Source: an uncultured Coriobacteriaceae bacterium
GTDB lineage: Bacteria > Actinomycetota > Coriobacteriia > Coriobacteriales > QAMH01
Length of the DNA stretch: 7,244 nucleotides
Direction of reading: 5' to 3'
Assembly (NCBI GenBank): GCA_900556425.1
Contig: USOR01000041.1
Span: 1 to 7,244 of the forward strand
Part shown: piece by piece, positions 1-5,982 of the stretch
How positions within the stretch are numbered: position 1 is the first letter of the stretch
How the letters are laid out: every line of letters begins with the position of its first letter
Position numbers and translations under genes: made by a program
Notes under the pieces: model-generated
Told to the model about the DNA's origin: nothing
Database searches by the model: none
Seen by the model: the letters and a program-made list of their open reading frames with translations, nothing else

Positions 1-117
1 ACGCGCATAGGCAACCGTATCGGCCTCTATGTCGGCGAGCGTCGTCGTGCCGTAGACCTCGGGCTCGCGCTGCCCCAGCAAGTTGAGATTGGGGCCGTTC
101 ATCAACAGCAGCTTCAT
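1..117 (-). CDS. aroQ: 3-dehydroquinate dehydratase, type II (N-terminal part, runs off the window)
   Basis: Type II dehydroquinase converts 3-dehydroquinate to 3-dehydroshikimate, the third step of the shikimate pathway, in the cytoplasm. Only the first 39 codons lie in the window; the gene continues past base 1. The visible protein starts [15 protein letters not shown] and contains the family hallmark [17 protein letters not shown] (residues 7-23). This carries the active-site Arg17 and Tyr22 expected from characterised family members. The ATG (117-115) overlaps the aroB TGA (116-114) as ATGA, and a run of Gs a few bases upstream inside the end of aroB serves as ribosome-binding site. Translation is therefore probably coupled to aroB. 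The family is usually about 140-150 residues, so roughly a quarter is seen. Identification is firm from the signature; completeness cannot be judged. Confidence 0.93.
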   Translation of the reverse strand, partial: MKLLLMNGPNLNLLGQREPEVYGTTTLADIEADTVAYAR

Positions 118-1265
118 GCCTGCCCCCACATTTTTCCGCCGTTTTGCTCGATGAGACGCTCCTTGAGCGTGCACCAGGCCTGCAAATGCTCCATGATGAC
201 GTCATCGGGCACGGTCACGAGCTTCCACTTGGCGATATCTTCGAGCAGGACAAATCTGACCTGGCCACCGCGTGCCTTCTTGTCGCCCTTCATGAGCTTG
301 AAGAGGCGTTCCGGTGGCGCCACCCACGGAAGCGCTGGCAAACCCAGCGAGTCGAGCAGGCTGTCCGTCGCCTTCACGACGCTCATATCGCAGCCAAGCA
401 TCTCGACGGATAGACGCGCCGCAAAACGCATTCCCTCGGCAACGGCGCGTCCATGCGCGATGGTGCCATAGCCCGCGGCGTTCTCGATGGCATGCGCGAG
501 AGTGTGTCCGTAGTTGAGGCACTCGCGCACACCGGCAGACTCGGTGCTGTCCTTGCTCACCACGGATGCCTTGAACTCGGCGGTCATGTAGACCGCCTCC
601 TCGAGCAGCTCGACGTCATGCGCCATAAGGCCTGCGGCGTTGTCACGCAGCCATTCGTAGAAGGAACGACGCGGAGCCACGAAGGAGCTCTTGGCTATCT
701 CGGCAAAGCCGTTTGCCCAATCCTCCTCGAGAAGTGTCTTGAGGCAGCGGATGTCGGAACACACGAAGATGGGTTGGTGGAAGGTGCCGACGAGGTTCTT
801 GCCAGCCTGAAGGTTGACCCCCGTCTTGCCGCCAATGGACGAGTCAACCATCGCGAGCAAGGTCGTGGGCACCTGAATGAAGTCGATGCCGCGCATGTAG
901 GTCGAGGCGACGAAGCCGGCCAAATCGCCCACGACGCCACCGCCGCACGCAACGATGAAATCATCGCGGGTGAAACCGTAGCGGGCAATGGCCTCCCAAA
1001 GCTCATTGGCGAGTTCGACGGACTTGGAGGTTTCCCCCGGCGCGATAAGCAGATCGTAGACCTCGAATCCGGCCTCTTCGAGACGTTTCTTCACGAGCTT
1101 GCCATAGGCAGGCCCCACGTTCTCGTCCGAGATGACGAGGGCACGCTGGCAATCCTTGAGATCGCGTGCCGTCGAGGAGAGTGCGGAAAGGGCACCGCTC
1201 CCGATGCGGATATCGTACACATGGCCGCCCGGTAAGGCGACGTGGATGATGCGGTCTCGGCTCAT
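114..1265 (-). CDS. aroB: 3-dehydroquinate synthase
   Basis: Catalyses conversion of DAHP to 3-dehydroquinate, the second shikimate-pathway step, using NAD+ and a divalent metal. With the chosen start the protein is 383 residues, slightly longer than the usual ~350-365. Visible landmarks are the NAD-binding glycine segment [11 protein letters not shown] (108-118), the active-site stretch [10 protein letters not shown] (140-149), FAEIAK (187-192) with the likely metal ligand Glu189, the GHTLAHAIE motif with His254 and His258, and a further His271 in [10 protein letters not shown]. Glu189, His254 and His271 have the spacing of the zinc ligands known in fungal DHQ synthase. The frame stays open to an ATG at 1298, but the ATG at 1265 (MSRDRIIHV) is preferred. 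It forms an ATGA overlap with the aroK stop, has a GAGAGG Shine-Dalgarno just upstream, and matches where the family fold begins. It is the middle gene of aroK-aroB-aroQ. Confidence 0.96.
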   Translation of the reverse strand: MSRDRIIHVALPGGHVYDIRIGSGALSALSSTARDLKDCQRALVISDENVGPAYGKLVKKRLEEAGFEVYDLLIAPGETSKSVELANELWEAIARYGFTRDDFIVACGGGVVGDLAGFVASTYMRGIDFIQVPTTLLAMVDSSIGGKTGVNLQAGKNLVGTFHQPIFVCSDIRCLKTLLEEDWANGFAEIAKSSFVAPRRSFYEWLRDNAAGLMAHDVELLEEAVYMTAEFKASVVSKDSTESAGVRECLNYGHTLAHAIENAAGYGTIAHGRAVAEGMRFAARLSVEMLGCDMSVVKATDSLLDSLGLPALPWVAPPERLFKLMKGDKKARGGQVRFVLLEDIAKWKLVTVPDDVIMEHLQAWCTLKERLIEQNGGKMWGQA

Positions 1266-1789
1266 AACAGTCCCTCTCGTTCCAGAGCTTCCTTGCATTG
1301 GTTGGCCACCTGATAGACGCTTTTGCCCGATGACTCAATGGTGATATCCGCAACTTCACGGTACCAGGGCATGCGTTCGGCATAGATTTCATCGACGGGA
1401 CGCTCACCCGAGAGCAGCGGTCGCGTGGAGGGATTCGAGATGCGCCCAATGGCCTCGTCACACGGCACGTCGAGAAAGACGACCGTGCCGAGGGATTTGA
1501 GTATGGGGCGGTTAACCGGATTGCAGACGATGCCACCACCACAGGAGATGATGGAGCGACCCTCATGCTTGAGGCCACGCAAGGTCTCGGTTTCGATGCG
1601 CCTGAAGCCCGCTTCGCCTTCCTCGGCAAAGATGCGGGGAATCTTGCGATGCTGAATTGCCTCGATACGATAGTCAAGGTCGATGAGCGAAAGTCCCGTG
1701 ATGGCAGACAGCTTGCGCGAGACGCTTGTCTTGCCCGAGCCCATGAACCCAACGAAGAGTATGTGGTCGTTGCATGTCTCGCGCGTCAT
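1262..1789 (-). CDS. aroK: shikimate kinase
   Basis: Phosphorylates shikimate at the 3-hydroxyl with ATP, the fifth step of the pathway. The 175 residues are a normal full length. Visible motifs are the Walker A loop GFMGSGKT (14-21), the Asp-Leu-Asp pair at 37-39 (magnesium and shikimate contact), Arg63/Arg64 in the shikimate-binding region, the GGG triplet at 84-86 of the Walker B region, the lid arginine Arg123 in RPLL, and the YRE-AD segment near 143-147. No key residue is missing, so the enzyme should be active. Its ATG (1789-1787) overlaps the TGA of the upstream chimeric frame as ATGA, and its own TGA overlaps the aroB ATG in the same way. The ribosome-binding site is weak (GGGAG about 11 bases upstream), so it probably relies on translation of the upstream frame. 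That frame ends in an AroC remnant, consistent with an original aroC-aroK-aroB-aroQ order. Confidence 0.96.
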   Translation of the reverse strand: MTRETCNDHILFVGFMGSGKTSVSRKLSAITGLSLIDLDYRIEAIQHRKIPRIFAEEGEAGFRRIETETLRGLKHEGRSIISCGGGIVCNPVNRPILKSLGTVVFLDVPCDEAIGRISNPSTRPLLSGERPVDEIYAERMPWYREVADITIESSGKSVYQVANQCKEALEREGLL

Positions 1790-2079
1790 AATGCGATGCG
1801 CTCCCGATATGCATCACGCGCAGCGATGATGTCATCGATCACGTCGGCGCCGAACTTCTCGAGGTAGGCATCGGCGAGCACGAAGGCGACCTCGGCCTCG
1901 GCCACAACGGCCGCGGCAGGCACCGCGCACACGTCCGAGCGCTCCTTGGAGGCCTTGACAGGCATGAGCGTGTCAGTATCGACGGTGTCAAGCGGCTGCA
2001 TCATGGTTGGAATGGGTTTCATCGCGCACGTCATGACAAGGGGCTCGCCGTTGGTCATGCCGCCCTCGAGGCCGCCGGC
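1786..2079 (-). pseudogene. aroC: 3' remnant of chorismate synthase
   Basis: About 97 residues corresponding to the last quarter of chorismate synthase, the flavin-dependent enzyme that makes chorismate from EPSP. Recognisable family segments are [13 protein letters not shown] (183-195 of the chimeric frame), AMKPIP (201-206), PLDTVD (211-216), [15 protein letters not shown] (224-238) and an [12 protein letters not shown] helix (242-253). The Arg-Ser-Asp-x-Cys...Ala-Glu string resembles the C-terminal signature of the family. About 270 N-terminal residues are absent, including most of the FMN and substrate-binding residues, so this piece cannot be active. Its ATGA overlap with aroK suggests it sits in its original place at the head of aroK-aroB-aroQ. 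Whether the genome has an intact aroC elsewhere cannot be seen here. Confidence 0.88.
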
Positions 2080-2625
2080 GTAGTCAAGTTCGGGATACAG
2101 GGCACCAAGCACCATCTGCGACGACATCATGCGCGGCTGGTAGCAGGCGTAACCGGACTGGGTATAGGCCAGGTTGGGCGTGCGGAAGATGGACAGCTGG
2201 AAGTCCTGGGAGAGCATGCCGTCACGGCCGGTACCCACGAAGATGGCCATGGTCTCGCGTCCGTACTCGTCGGTGAGGCGACGCCAGTTGTCCATGATGA
2301 TGTCGAGTGCCTCGTCCCAGCTGCAGCGCTCCCATGCATCGGCGTTTCCGCGCTCCTCCTTCGCGCGCTTCTGGGGATAGATGACGCGCGAGGGGTTGTA
2401 GATGTAGTCCTTGAGGGCGACGCACCTGGGGCACAGGCGTCCCTGCGTGATGGGATCATTCTCGTCGCCTTCCACGTGGTCAAGGCGTCCGTCCTTGTCC
2501 ACGTAGAGCTTGATGCCGCATCCGACGGGGTGGCAACCCGGGGGAGACCACACCGAGGAGCGAATTACGGTGAAGTCACCATCTTGGAACTTCCACGGCT
2601 TACCTAGATCATTTTTGAATTCCAT
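1786..2625 (-). CDS. chimeric ORF: molybdopterin oxidoreductase N-terminus fused to chorismate synthase C-terminus
   Basis: One continuous 279-codon frame with no stop or frameshift, but its two halves belong to unrelated proteins. Residues 1 to about 182-186 are the N-terminal Fe-S/molybdopterin region of a DMSO-reductase-family enzyme. Residues from about 183 to 279 are the end of chorismate synthase. The join lies in an Ala-Gly-Gly-Leu stretch (183-186). Neither half can form its enzyme: the Mo protein family is normally some 700-1000 residues and AroC about 350-390. The start is the ATG at 2625 with an AGAGGAAG ribosome-binding site four bases upstream. It begins 83 bases after the MFS stop and ends in an ATGA overlap with aroK. 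No known protein family has this architecture to my knowledge. It is either a deletion scar or an assembly chimera. If translated, it may serve mainly to carry ribosomes into aroK. Confidence 0.8.
   Translation of the reverse strand: MEFKNDLGKPWKFQDGDFTVIRSSVWSPPGCHPVGCGIKLYVDKDGRLDHVEGDENDPITQGRLCPRCVALKDYIYNPSRVIYPQKRAKEERGNADAWERCSWDEALDIIMDNWRRLTDEYGRETMAIFVGTGRDGMLSQDFQLSIFRTPNLAYTQSGYACYQPRMMSSQMVLGALYPELDYAGGLEGGMTNGEPLVMTCAMKPIPTMMQPLDTVDTDTLMPVKASKERSDVCAVPAAAVVAEAEVAFVLADAYLEKFGADVIDDIIAARDAYRERIAL
2068..2625 (-). pseudogene. 5' fragment of molybdopterin oxidoreductase large subunit (acetylene hydratase/dehydroxylase-like)
   Basis: These ~186 residues match the start of cytoplasmic-type DMSO-reductase-family catalytic subunits. 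They contain [11 protein letters not shown] with Cys31 and Cys36, a [16 protein letters not shown] segment with Cys65 and Cys68 that closes the [4Fe-4S] site, [13 protein letters not shown] (98-110), and the FVGTGRDG and [12 protein letters not shown] segments that line the molybdopterin pocket in relatives. There is no Tat signal or membrane segment. The typical first cysteine of a C-x2-C-x3-C motif is absent; Ser/Pro occupy residues 27-28. The central and C-terminal Mo-cofactor domains, and any partner Fe-S subunit, are missing because the frame switches to AroC. It follows the MFS gene in the same direction, suggesting an original transporter plus Mo-enzyme operon. The substrate cannot be deduced. 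Confidence 0.82.
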
Positions 2626-2708
2626 GTCTTCCTCTTTCTCTTCTCACGTACATTTCTGCAGATCGAACAATGCAAGGGTTCTCTACTTGTGCCGGTAGGC
2701 TGGCAGTC

Positions 2709-3962
2709 TTAGGCGTCCTTCTGAACCTTCTTCGCATCGCGCGCCTTGATGACCACCATGAGGGCGATGGCACCCACGACGAGCACGATGCCGACTCCCA
2801 TGAGCAGTCCCGTGCATGCGCCCCATCCGGCGCTGGAGACGATGACGCCCACCAGACCGAAGAGGATGCCGCCCACGCACTGGCCGCAGCTCATGAGCGA
2901 AGACGAGATACCGGCCAGCTCGGGTCGAGGTGCGATTTCGGCGACCATGGTGAAGAAGATGGCCGGGACCACACCATTGGAAAGGCCGAACAGGATGAGC
3001 CAGGGAATCAGCATTCCTTCGCCGATGGTGTAGGCCATCGAGAACGAGACGCCGAGCACGACGGATGCCACGACGAGGATGGCAAGACGCTGGGTGTTGC
3101 CCGTCACCAGGTTCATGACAACGCCGATGGCGATGCCACCGATGACCACGGCGATGTTTGCGATGTTCATCATGGTGTTGGCACCCAGCTGGTCCATGCC
3201 CATGGTCTGCACCATGTAGAGCGTCTCGAAGTTCATGACGCAGGCGGTGCCCAGGGAGAACGCTGCGAAGGCGACCATCGAGATCCAGCAAGACAGGCTC
3301 TTGAAGCCCTCGGACATCTTTGGCTTGGGCGCGTTGGGGTCGACCTCGTCCAGGTACGAGACCTTGGGGTCGCGTATGGCCAGAATCCAGACCACCGTGA
3401 CGATGGCCAGCAGGACCACCACGAACCAGAAGACGTTATGGTAGCTGTAGGGATCGCCGACGTTGAAGAAGAAGCCGGACGTGCCCATGATGAACATGGA
3501 GCCCAGGGGCACCCACACGGAGAAGAGGCCCATGGGGACGCCGCGCCTAGATGGCGGGAACCACTCGGATATGATGACCGGCACTACCGAACCGATGCAG
3601 GCGTATCCGACGCCCTCGATAAGACGGCCAACGACGAGAAGCTCGACGCTCGTGGCCATTGCCGAAATGATGGCGCCGGCTACCGCACATACCAATACGA
3701 GTGTCGTGGCCTTGCGCGCTCCGAACTTCATGATGATGGCGGCGACGACGAAGGTCATTATCAGGCCGACGTATCCGTTGAGCGACATGATGTTTGCCGC
3801 CATGCCGGTATCGATGCCAAGCGCGGGAATCACGAGTGACATGGTTGCCGGCAGCTTGTTGCAGTTGACCGAGATCAGAATCGAGGCGATGATGGCCACG
3901 CAGGCGACGATCCACGCTCGTCCCGAGTTGAATATCTCGGTCCTCTTTTCCTCTTTCGTCAT
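2709..3962 (-). CDS. MFS transporter
   Basis: A 417-residue integral membrane protein of normal major-facilitator length with about twelve hydrophobic helices. They run roughly at 15-34, 52-77, 86-102, 107-131, 143-163, 176-196, 225-243, 264-287, 292-312, 317-340, 354-378 and 383-406. The TM2-TM3 loop (MKFGARKATTL, 78-88) fits the conserved MFS loop motif, and Arg113 in GRLIEGVGY fits the TM4 arginine. A cytoplasmic hydrophilic loop spans 197-222 between the two six-helix halves. The ATG at 3962 has a GAGGAGG ribosome-binding site about ten bases upstream. The gene is divergent from the TetR-type regulator, which probably controls it. It precedes a Mo-enzyme fragment in the same direction, so it may have moved that enzyme's substrate or product. 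The substrate is not predictable from sequence, and import versus export cannot be told. Confidence 0.9.
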   Translation of the reverse strand: MTKEEKRTEIFNSGRAWIVACVAIIASILISVNCNKLPATMSLVIPALGIDTGMAANIMSLNGYVGLIMTFVVAAIIMKFGARKATTLVLVCAVAGAIISAMATSVELLVVGRLIEGVGYACIGSVVPVIISEWFPPSRRGVPMGLFSVWVPLGSMFIMGTSGFFFNVGDPYSYHNVFWFVVVLLAIVTVVWILAIRDPKVSYLDEVDPNAPKPKMSEGFKSLSCWISMVAFAAFSLGTACVMNFETLYMVQTMGMDQLGANTMMNIANIAVVIGGIAIGVVMNLVTGNTQRLAILVVASVVLGVSFSMAYTIGEGMLIPWLILFGLSNGVVPAIFFTMVAEIAPRPELAGISSSLMSCGQCVGGILFGLVGVIVSSAGWGACTGLLMGVGIVLVVGAIALMVVIKARDAKKVQKDA

Positions 3963-4017
3963 AGATGCTCTCCCTCCTCTATTGCCCGGTACGGGATTTC
4001 GTCTGGAACATGAGACG

Positions 4018-4047
4018 ACTATAAAAAGGGGAGCGCGATGGGCTCAA
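4018..4047 (-). promoter_or_regulatory. putative sigma70-type promoter of the MFS gene
   Basis: Read on the minus strand, a -35-like TTGAGC (4047-4042) is followed after 18 bases by a -10-like TATAGT (4023-4018), preceded by a short T run. This places transcription start about 45-50 bases upstream of the MFS ATG. It is the best promoter-like pair visible in the divergent intergenic region. It may also drive the downstream chimeric frame and aroK-aroB-aroQ, because no clear terminator is seen between the MFS gene and aroK. Confidence 0.5.
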
Positions 4048-4086
4048 GGAATGGAAGCACCCTTATGTTTCCCCATGGGAGCTAGG

Positions 4087-4104
4087 ATTGGAAAAGCGTC
4101 CAAT
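4087..4104. promoter_or_regulatory. perfect inverted repeat, candidate operator
   Basis: ATTGGA-AAAGCG-TCCAAT is an 18-base perfect 6+6 inverted repeat between the divergent MFS and TetR-type genes, about 40 bases upstream of the proposed MFS -35. Size and place suit a dimeric repressor such as the adjacent TetR protein. A second, smaller inverted repeat (TTTTG-GG-CAAAA) follows at 4116-4127. Confidence 0.4.
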
Positions 4105-4131
4105 GGTGTAGTACATTTTGGGCAAAACATC

Positions 4132-4165
4132 TCACTTTCGTGATTTGTGCGGCCACTTTCGTGGC
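4132..4165. promoter_or_regulatory. pair of CACTTTCGTG palindromic sites, candidate operator
   Basis: The ten-base word CACTTTCGTG occurs at 4133-4142 and again at 4154-4163, 21 bases apart (about two helical turns). Each copy is itself an inverted repeat: TCAC-TTTC-GTGA in the first and GCCAC-TTTC-GTGGC in the second. The pair lies 33-66 bases upstream of the TetR-type start, so binding there could autoregulate that gene and affect the divergent MFS gene. The assignment to TetR is an inference from position. Confidence 0.45.
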
Positions 4166-4182
4166 GAAAACCAACGACTCCA

Positions 4183-4192
4183 GGGGGAGGGG
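4183..4192 (+). promoter_or_regulatory. ribosome-binding site deciding the TetR-type GTG start
   Basis: GGGGGAGGGG lies five bases before the GTG at 4198. The upstream in-frame GTG at 4147 has no such site and lies inside the candidate operator region. This favours the shorter protein. Confidence 0.6.
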
Positions 4193-4197
4193 TCCTC

Positions 4198-4788
4198 GTG
4201 ATTGGCGATTTGGCATCAGACCAGAAAATGTACTCTCGCTCGTACCTCACCAAGCTTCGCGTGGCCGAGGCCATGAACCGGCTTTGCGCCGACACGCCCT
4301 TCGCGCGCATACACATCGAGGACATCGTTCGGGAATCGGGCGTGAGCCGTTCGAACTTCTACCATAACTTCGAGGACAAATATGCCGTGGTCAATTGGAT
4401 CGGTCACCAGTGTCACGAAGACGGAATCTTTCGCATCGGTCGCGACCTCACGTGGCTCGAGGGCCATATGATCACCACGCGCGAGATGTCGAAGTTCAAT
4501 GCGCTCTTTGCCAGCGCATCGGTGGGGCGTGAGTACCAATCCGCAGTGCCCTCCTTCGTGAGGGAGCGGCAAAAGAACCTCACCCAGACCATCACGGAGT
4601 TCCAGCATCGTGAGGTCACGGAGGAGCTCGCATTCCAGATCGAGGCGTTTCCGTACTGCGAGTCCATCATGACCAACAAGTTCCGTTCGGGCGAGCTTCC
4701 CTACGAGATACGCGAGTTCTGCGAATACCTCGTGGCTTTGACACCGCGCCTGCTCTACGAGGCACTCGAGCACCCCGTGAACGAATGA
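4198..4788 (+). CDS. TetR/AcrR-family transcriptional regulator
   Basis: A 196-residue one-component regulator. The N-terminal DNA-binding domain spans about residues 14-62. Its helix-turn-helix (IHIEDIVRESGVSRSNFYHNFEDK, split here as IHIEDIVRESGVSRS then NFYHNFEDK, 38-61) is typical of the family, including the Phe-Tyr-x-x-Phe that opens the fourth helix. The rest is a helical ligand-binding and dimerisation domain with no recognisable subfamily. The frame is open back to a GTG at 4147, but the GTG at 4198 is chosen because GGGGGAGGGG (4183-4192) ends five bases before it. The ATG at 4228 is a poorer alternative. The gene is divergent from the MFS transporter, the usual arrangement for a TetR repressor of a transporter. 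The ligand is unknown, perhaps the transported compound. Confidence 0.88.
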   Translation: MIGDLASDQKMYSRSYLTKLRVAEAMNRLCADTPFARIHIEDIVRESGVSRSNFYHNFEDKYAVVNWIGHQCHEDGIFRIGRDLTWLEGHMITTREMSKFNALFASASVGREYQSAVPSFVRERQKNLTQTITEFQHREVTEELAFQIEAFPYCESIMTNKFRSGELPYEIREFCEYLVALTPRLLYEALEHPVNE

Positions 4789-4833
4789 TCGGGAAACGTA
4801 TCGGGGTTCCGCATTCGTCGTATGATGCTCGCA

Positions 4834-4850
4834 TCGCTTTGCAAAAGCGA
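4834..4850. promoter_or_regulatory. perfect inverted repeat upstream of the LysR-type gene
   Basis: TCGCTTT-GCA-AAAGCGA is a 17-base perfect inverted repeat, 46 bases after the TetR-type stop and 69 bases before the LysR-type start. No T run follows on the plus strand, so an intrinsic terminator is unlikely. Position and symmetry fit a LysR autoregulatory site. A TACAAT box at 4867-4872 could be the -10 of the LysR gene, but no -35 sits at the right distance, which would fit an activator-dependent or weak promoter. Confidence 0.4.
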
Positions 4851-4919
4851 AAGTAGCCAAATGACGTACAATAGACGTATCCATCCATTTTCTTTTACGC
4901 ATGCGTTGAGTGGACGGCT

Positions 4920-5876
4920 ATGCAAATCGAGACGCTTCGCTACTTCGTGAATCTCGTTGATGCTGGCTCTTTCTATAGTGCCGCGAGGATGTCTTATATC
5001 TCGCAGCAGGGCCTCAACAAGTCGATCACCTCTCTTGAGGCGGAGATTGGCGCGACGCTTGTCGAGCGCAGCGGACGCGGTATACGCCCAACGGCACTTG
5101 GCGAGGCCTTCTACGCGCAGGCGCAAAGGGTGCTTCGTGAATACGAGTTGCTTCAGGATTGCGTTTTCGGTCCCGAAAATCCGCGTTTCGTCGATGATCC
5201 TATCCTCATCCATACGACCTATTATCCTGCACAGGTGATGATGCCGCTTCTGCCAAGTCTTGGCTTCTTTGACATGGTGCGATTCAACGAGGTTTCCTTT
5301 GACGATCTTGTCGAGGAAGCGCGCTCGTCACGCCAGCATGAGCTACATCTCGTCGGTCTCTACTGTGACACTATCGGAAAGCTGCTCGAAGATGGGGAGC
5401 TCGTGTTCGAGCCGATACTCGTTTCGCGTTTTGGTGTCGTATGGAAGGACGGCTCTTCGTTCGAGGGGTGTCCCTCGATTCATCGCAATCAGCTAGCGGA
5501 CTTTCCTCTCGCTATGGATTCCCAACGCGATATGCTCAAGCTCGTGGAGCAGATATTCGAAGACCAACCTCTTGATAATGTGCGCTTTGGCGTCTCGAAT
5601 CATCGAGCAACGCTGGGTTATGCGGCATCATCGCCTGAACGAGCGGCCACTTTCGATTCCTTTGGGTTCATGCTGGCGCAGAGAAGCCCAAGCATAGATA
5701 CCGAGGGACTACATTACACCCCGCTCTCAACGCCACGTTCTTTGTGCCGTATCGGATTTCTTCGCAGGAAGGATGCGCATGTCCCGATGCGTTGCCGTCA
5801 TGCCATGGACTTGCTTAGGCGATATCTGAGCGAAAAGTTTTCCGATTACTTCCATGACTATCCCGTCGAGGGCTGA
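4920..5876 (+). CDS. LysR-family transcriptional regulator
   Basis: A 318-residue regulator, slightly longer than the typical ~300. The N-terminal winged helix-turn-helix covers about residues 1-60. It shows the LysR pattern: LRYFVNLVDAGSF (6-18), SAARMSYISQQGLNKSI (20-36) as recognition region, LEAEIGATLVER (39-50) and PTALGEAF (57-64). A linker helix follows to about 85. The remainder is a divergent periplasmic-binding-like effector domain. The ATG at 4920 has only a poor ribosome-binding site (GAGTGG), but it is the natural LysR start. It is convergent with the Mo/Fe-S operon, not divergent as classical LysR targets are, so its target may be that operon, itself or something outside. Its codon choice looks less GC-biased than aroB's (by eye, not counted). 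Family assignment is firm; the effector is unknown. Confidence 0.9.
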   Translation: MQIETLRYFVNLVDAGSFYSAARMSYISQQGLNKSITSLEAEIGATLVERSGRGIRPTALGEAFYAQAQRVLREYELLQDCVFGPENPRFVDDPILIHTTYYPAQVMMPLLPSLGFFDMVRFNEVSFDDLVEEARSSRQHELHLVGLYCDTIGKLLEDGELVFEPILVSRFGVVWKDGSSFEGCPSIHRNQLADFPLAMDSQRDMLKLVEQIFEDQPLDNVRFGVSNHRATLGYAASSPERAATFDSFGFMLAQRSPSIDTEGLHYTPLSTPRSLCRIGFLRRKDAHVPMRCRHAMDLLRRYLSEKFSDYFHDYPVEG

Positions 5877-5929
5877 CGTTAGCTGACGAGGGTCATCGTG
5901 ACGGTTCTATCCTGTGCGTTCACAATTAG

Positions 5930-5960
5930 GGGGGGGTGCCTCCCGTGGAAGCACCCCCCC
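5930..5960. terminator. strong GC hairpin between convergent genes
   Basis: GGGGGGGTGC (5930-5939) pairs perfectly with GCACCCCCCC (5951-5960), giving a ten-base-pair stem. Inside the 11-base loop a further TCC/GGA pairing is possible. It lies 53 bases after the LysR stop and 22 bases after the Fe-S subunit stop, so it could terminate both convergent transcripts. Neither strand has a proper U tract after the stem, which makes it atypical as an intrinsic terminator. Confidence 0.55.
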
Positions 5961-5982
5961 TGCAATGCGAATTTGCAAGAAC

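Noticed and set aside
453..1235. A 260-codon open frame on the plus strand
   Set aside because: It is antisense to aroB, whose motifs are complete. The translated product shows no family features.
1266..1298. Upstream ATG for aroB giving 11 more residues
   Set aside because: The extra residues fall inside the end of aroK and are not family-like. The ATGA-coupled start at 1265 is preferred.
1003..1752. A 249-codon minus-strand frame across aroK and aroB
   Set aside because: It is an out-of-frame reading of two clear genes, with a Ser/Arg/Pro-rich product typical of frame shadows.
2670..3839. A 389-codon open frame on the plus strand, rich in His, Asp and Glu
   Set aside because: It lies exactly opposite the well-supported MFS gene. 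Its composition (His/Asp/Gly runs) is what the antisense of GC-rich hydrophobic codons gives, and no family is recognisable.
4072..4079. CCCATGGG palindrome in the MFS/TetR intergenic region
   Set aside because: At eight bases and with no repeat elsewhere in the region, it is too short to support as an operator.
4147..4197. Longer TetR start at the GTG at 4147
   Set aside because: It has no ribosome-binding site, gives a non-conserved Pro/Gly-rich leader and overlaps the candidate operator. The GTG at 4198 is better supported.
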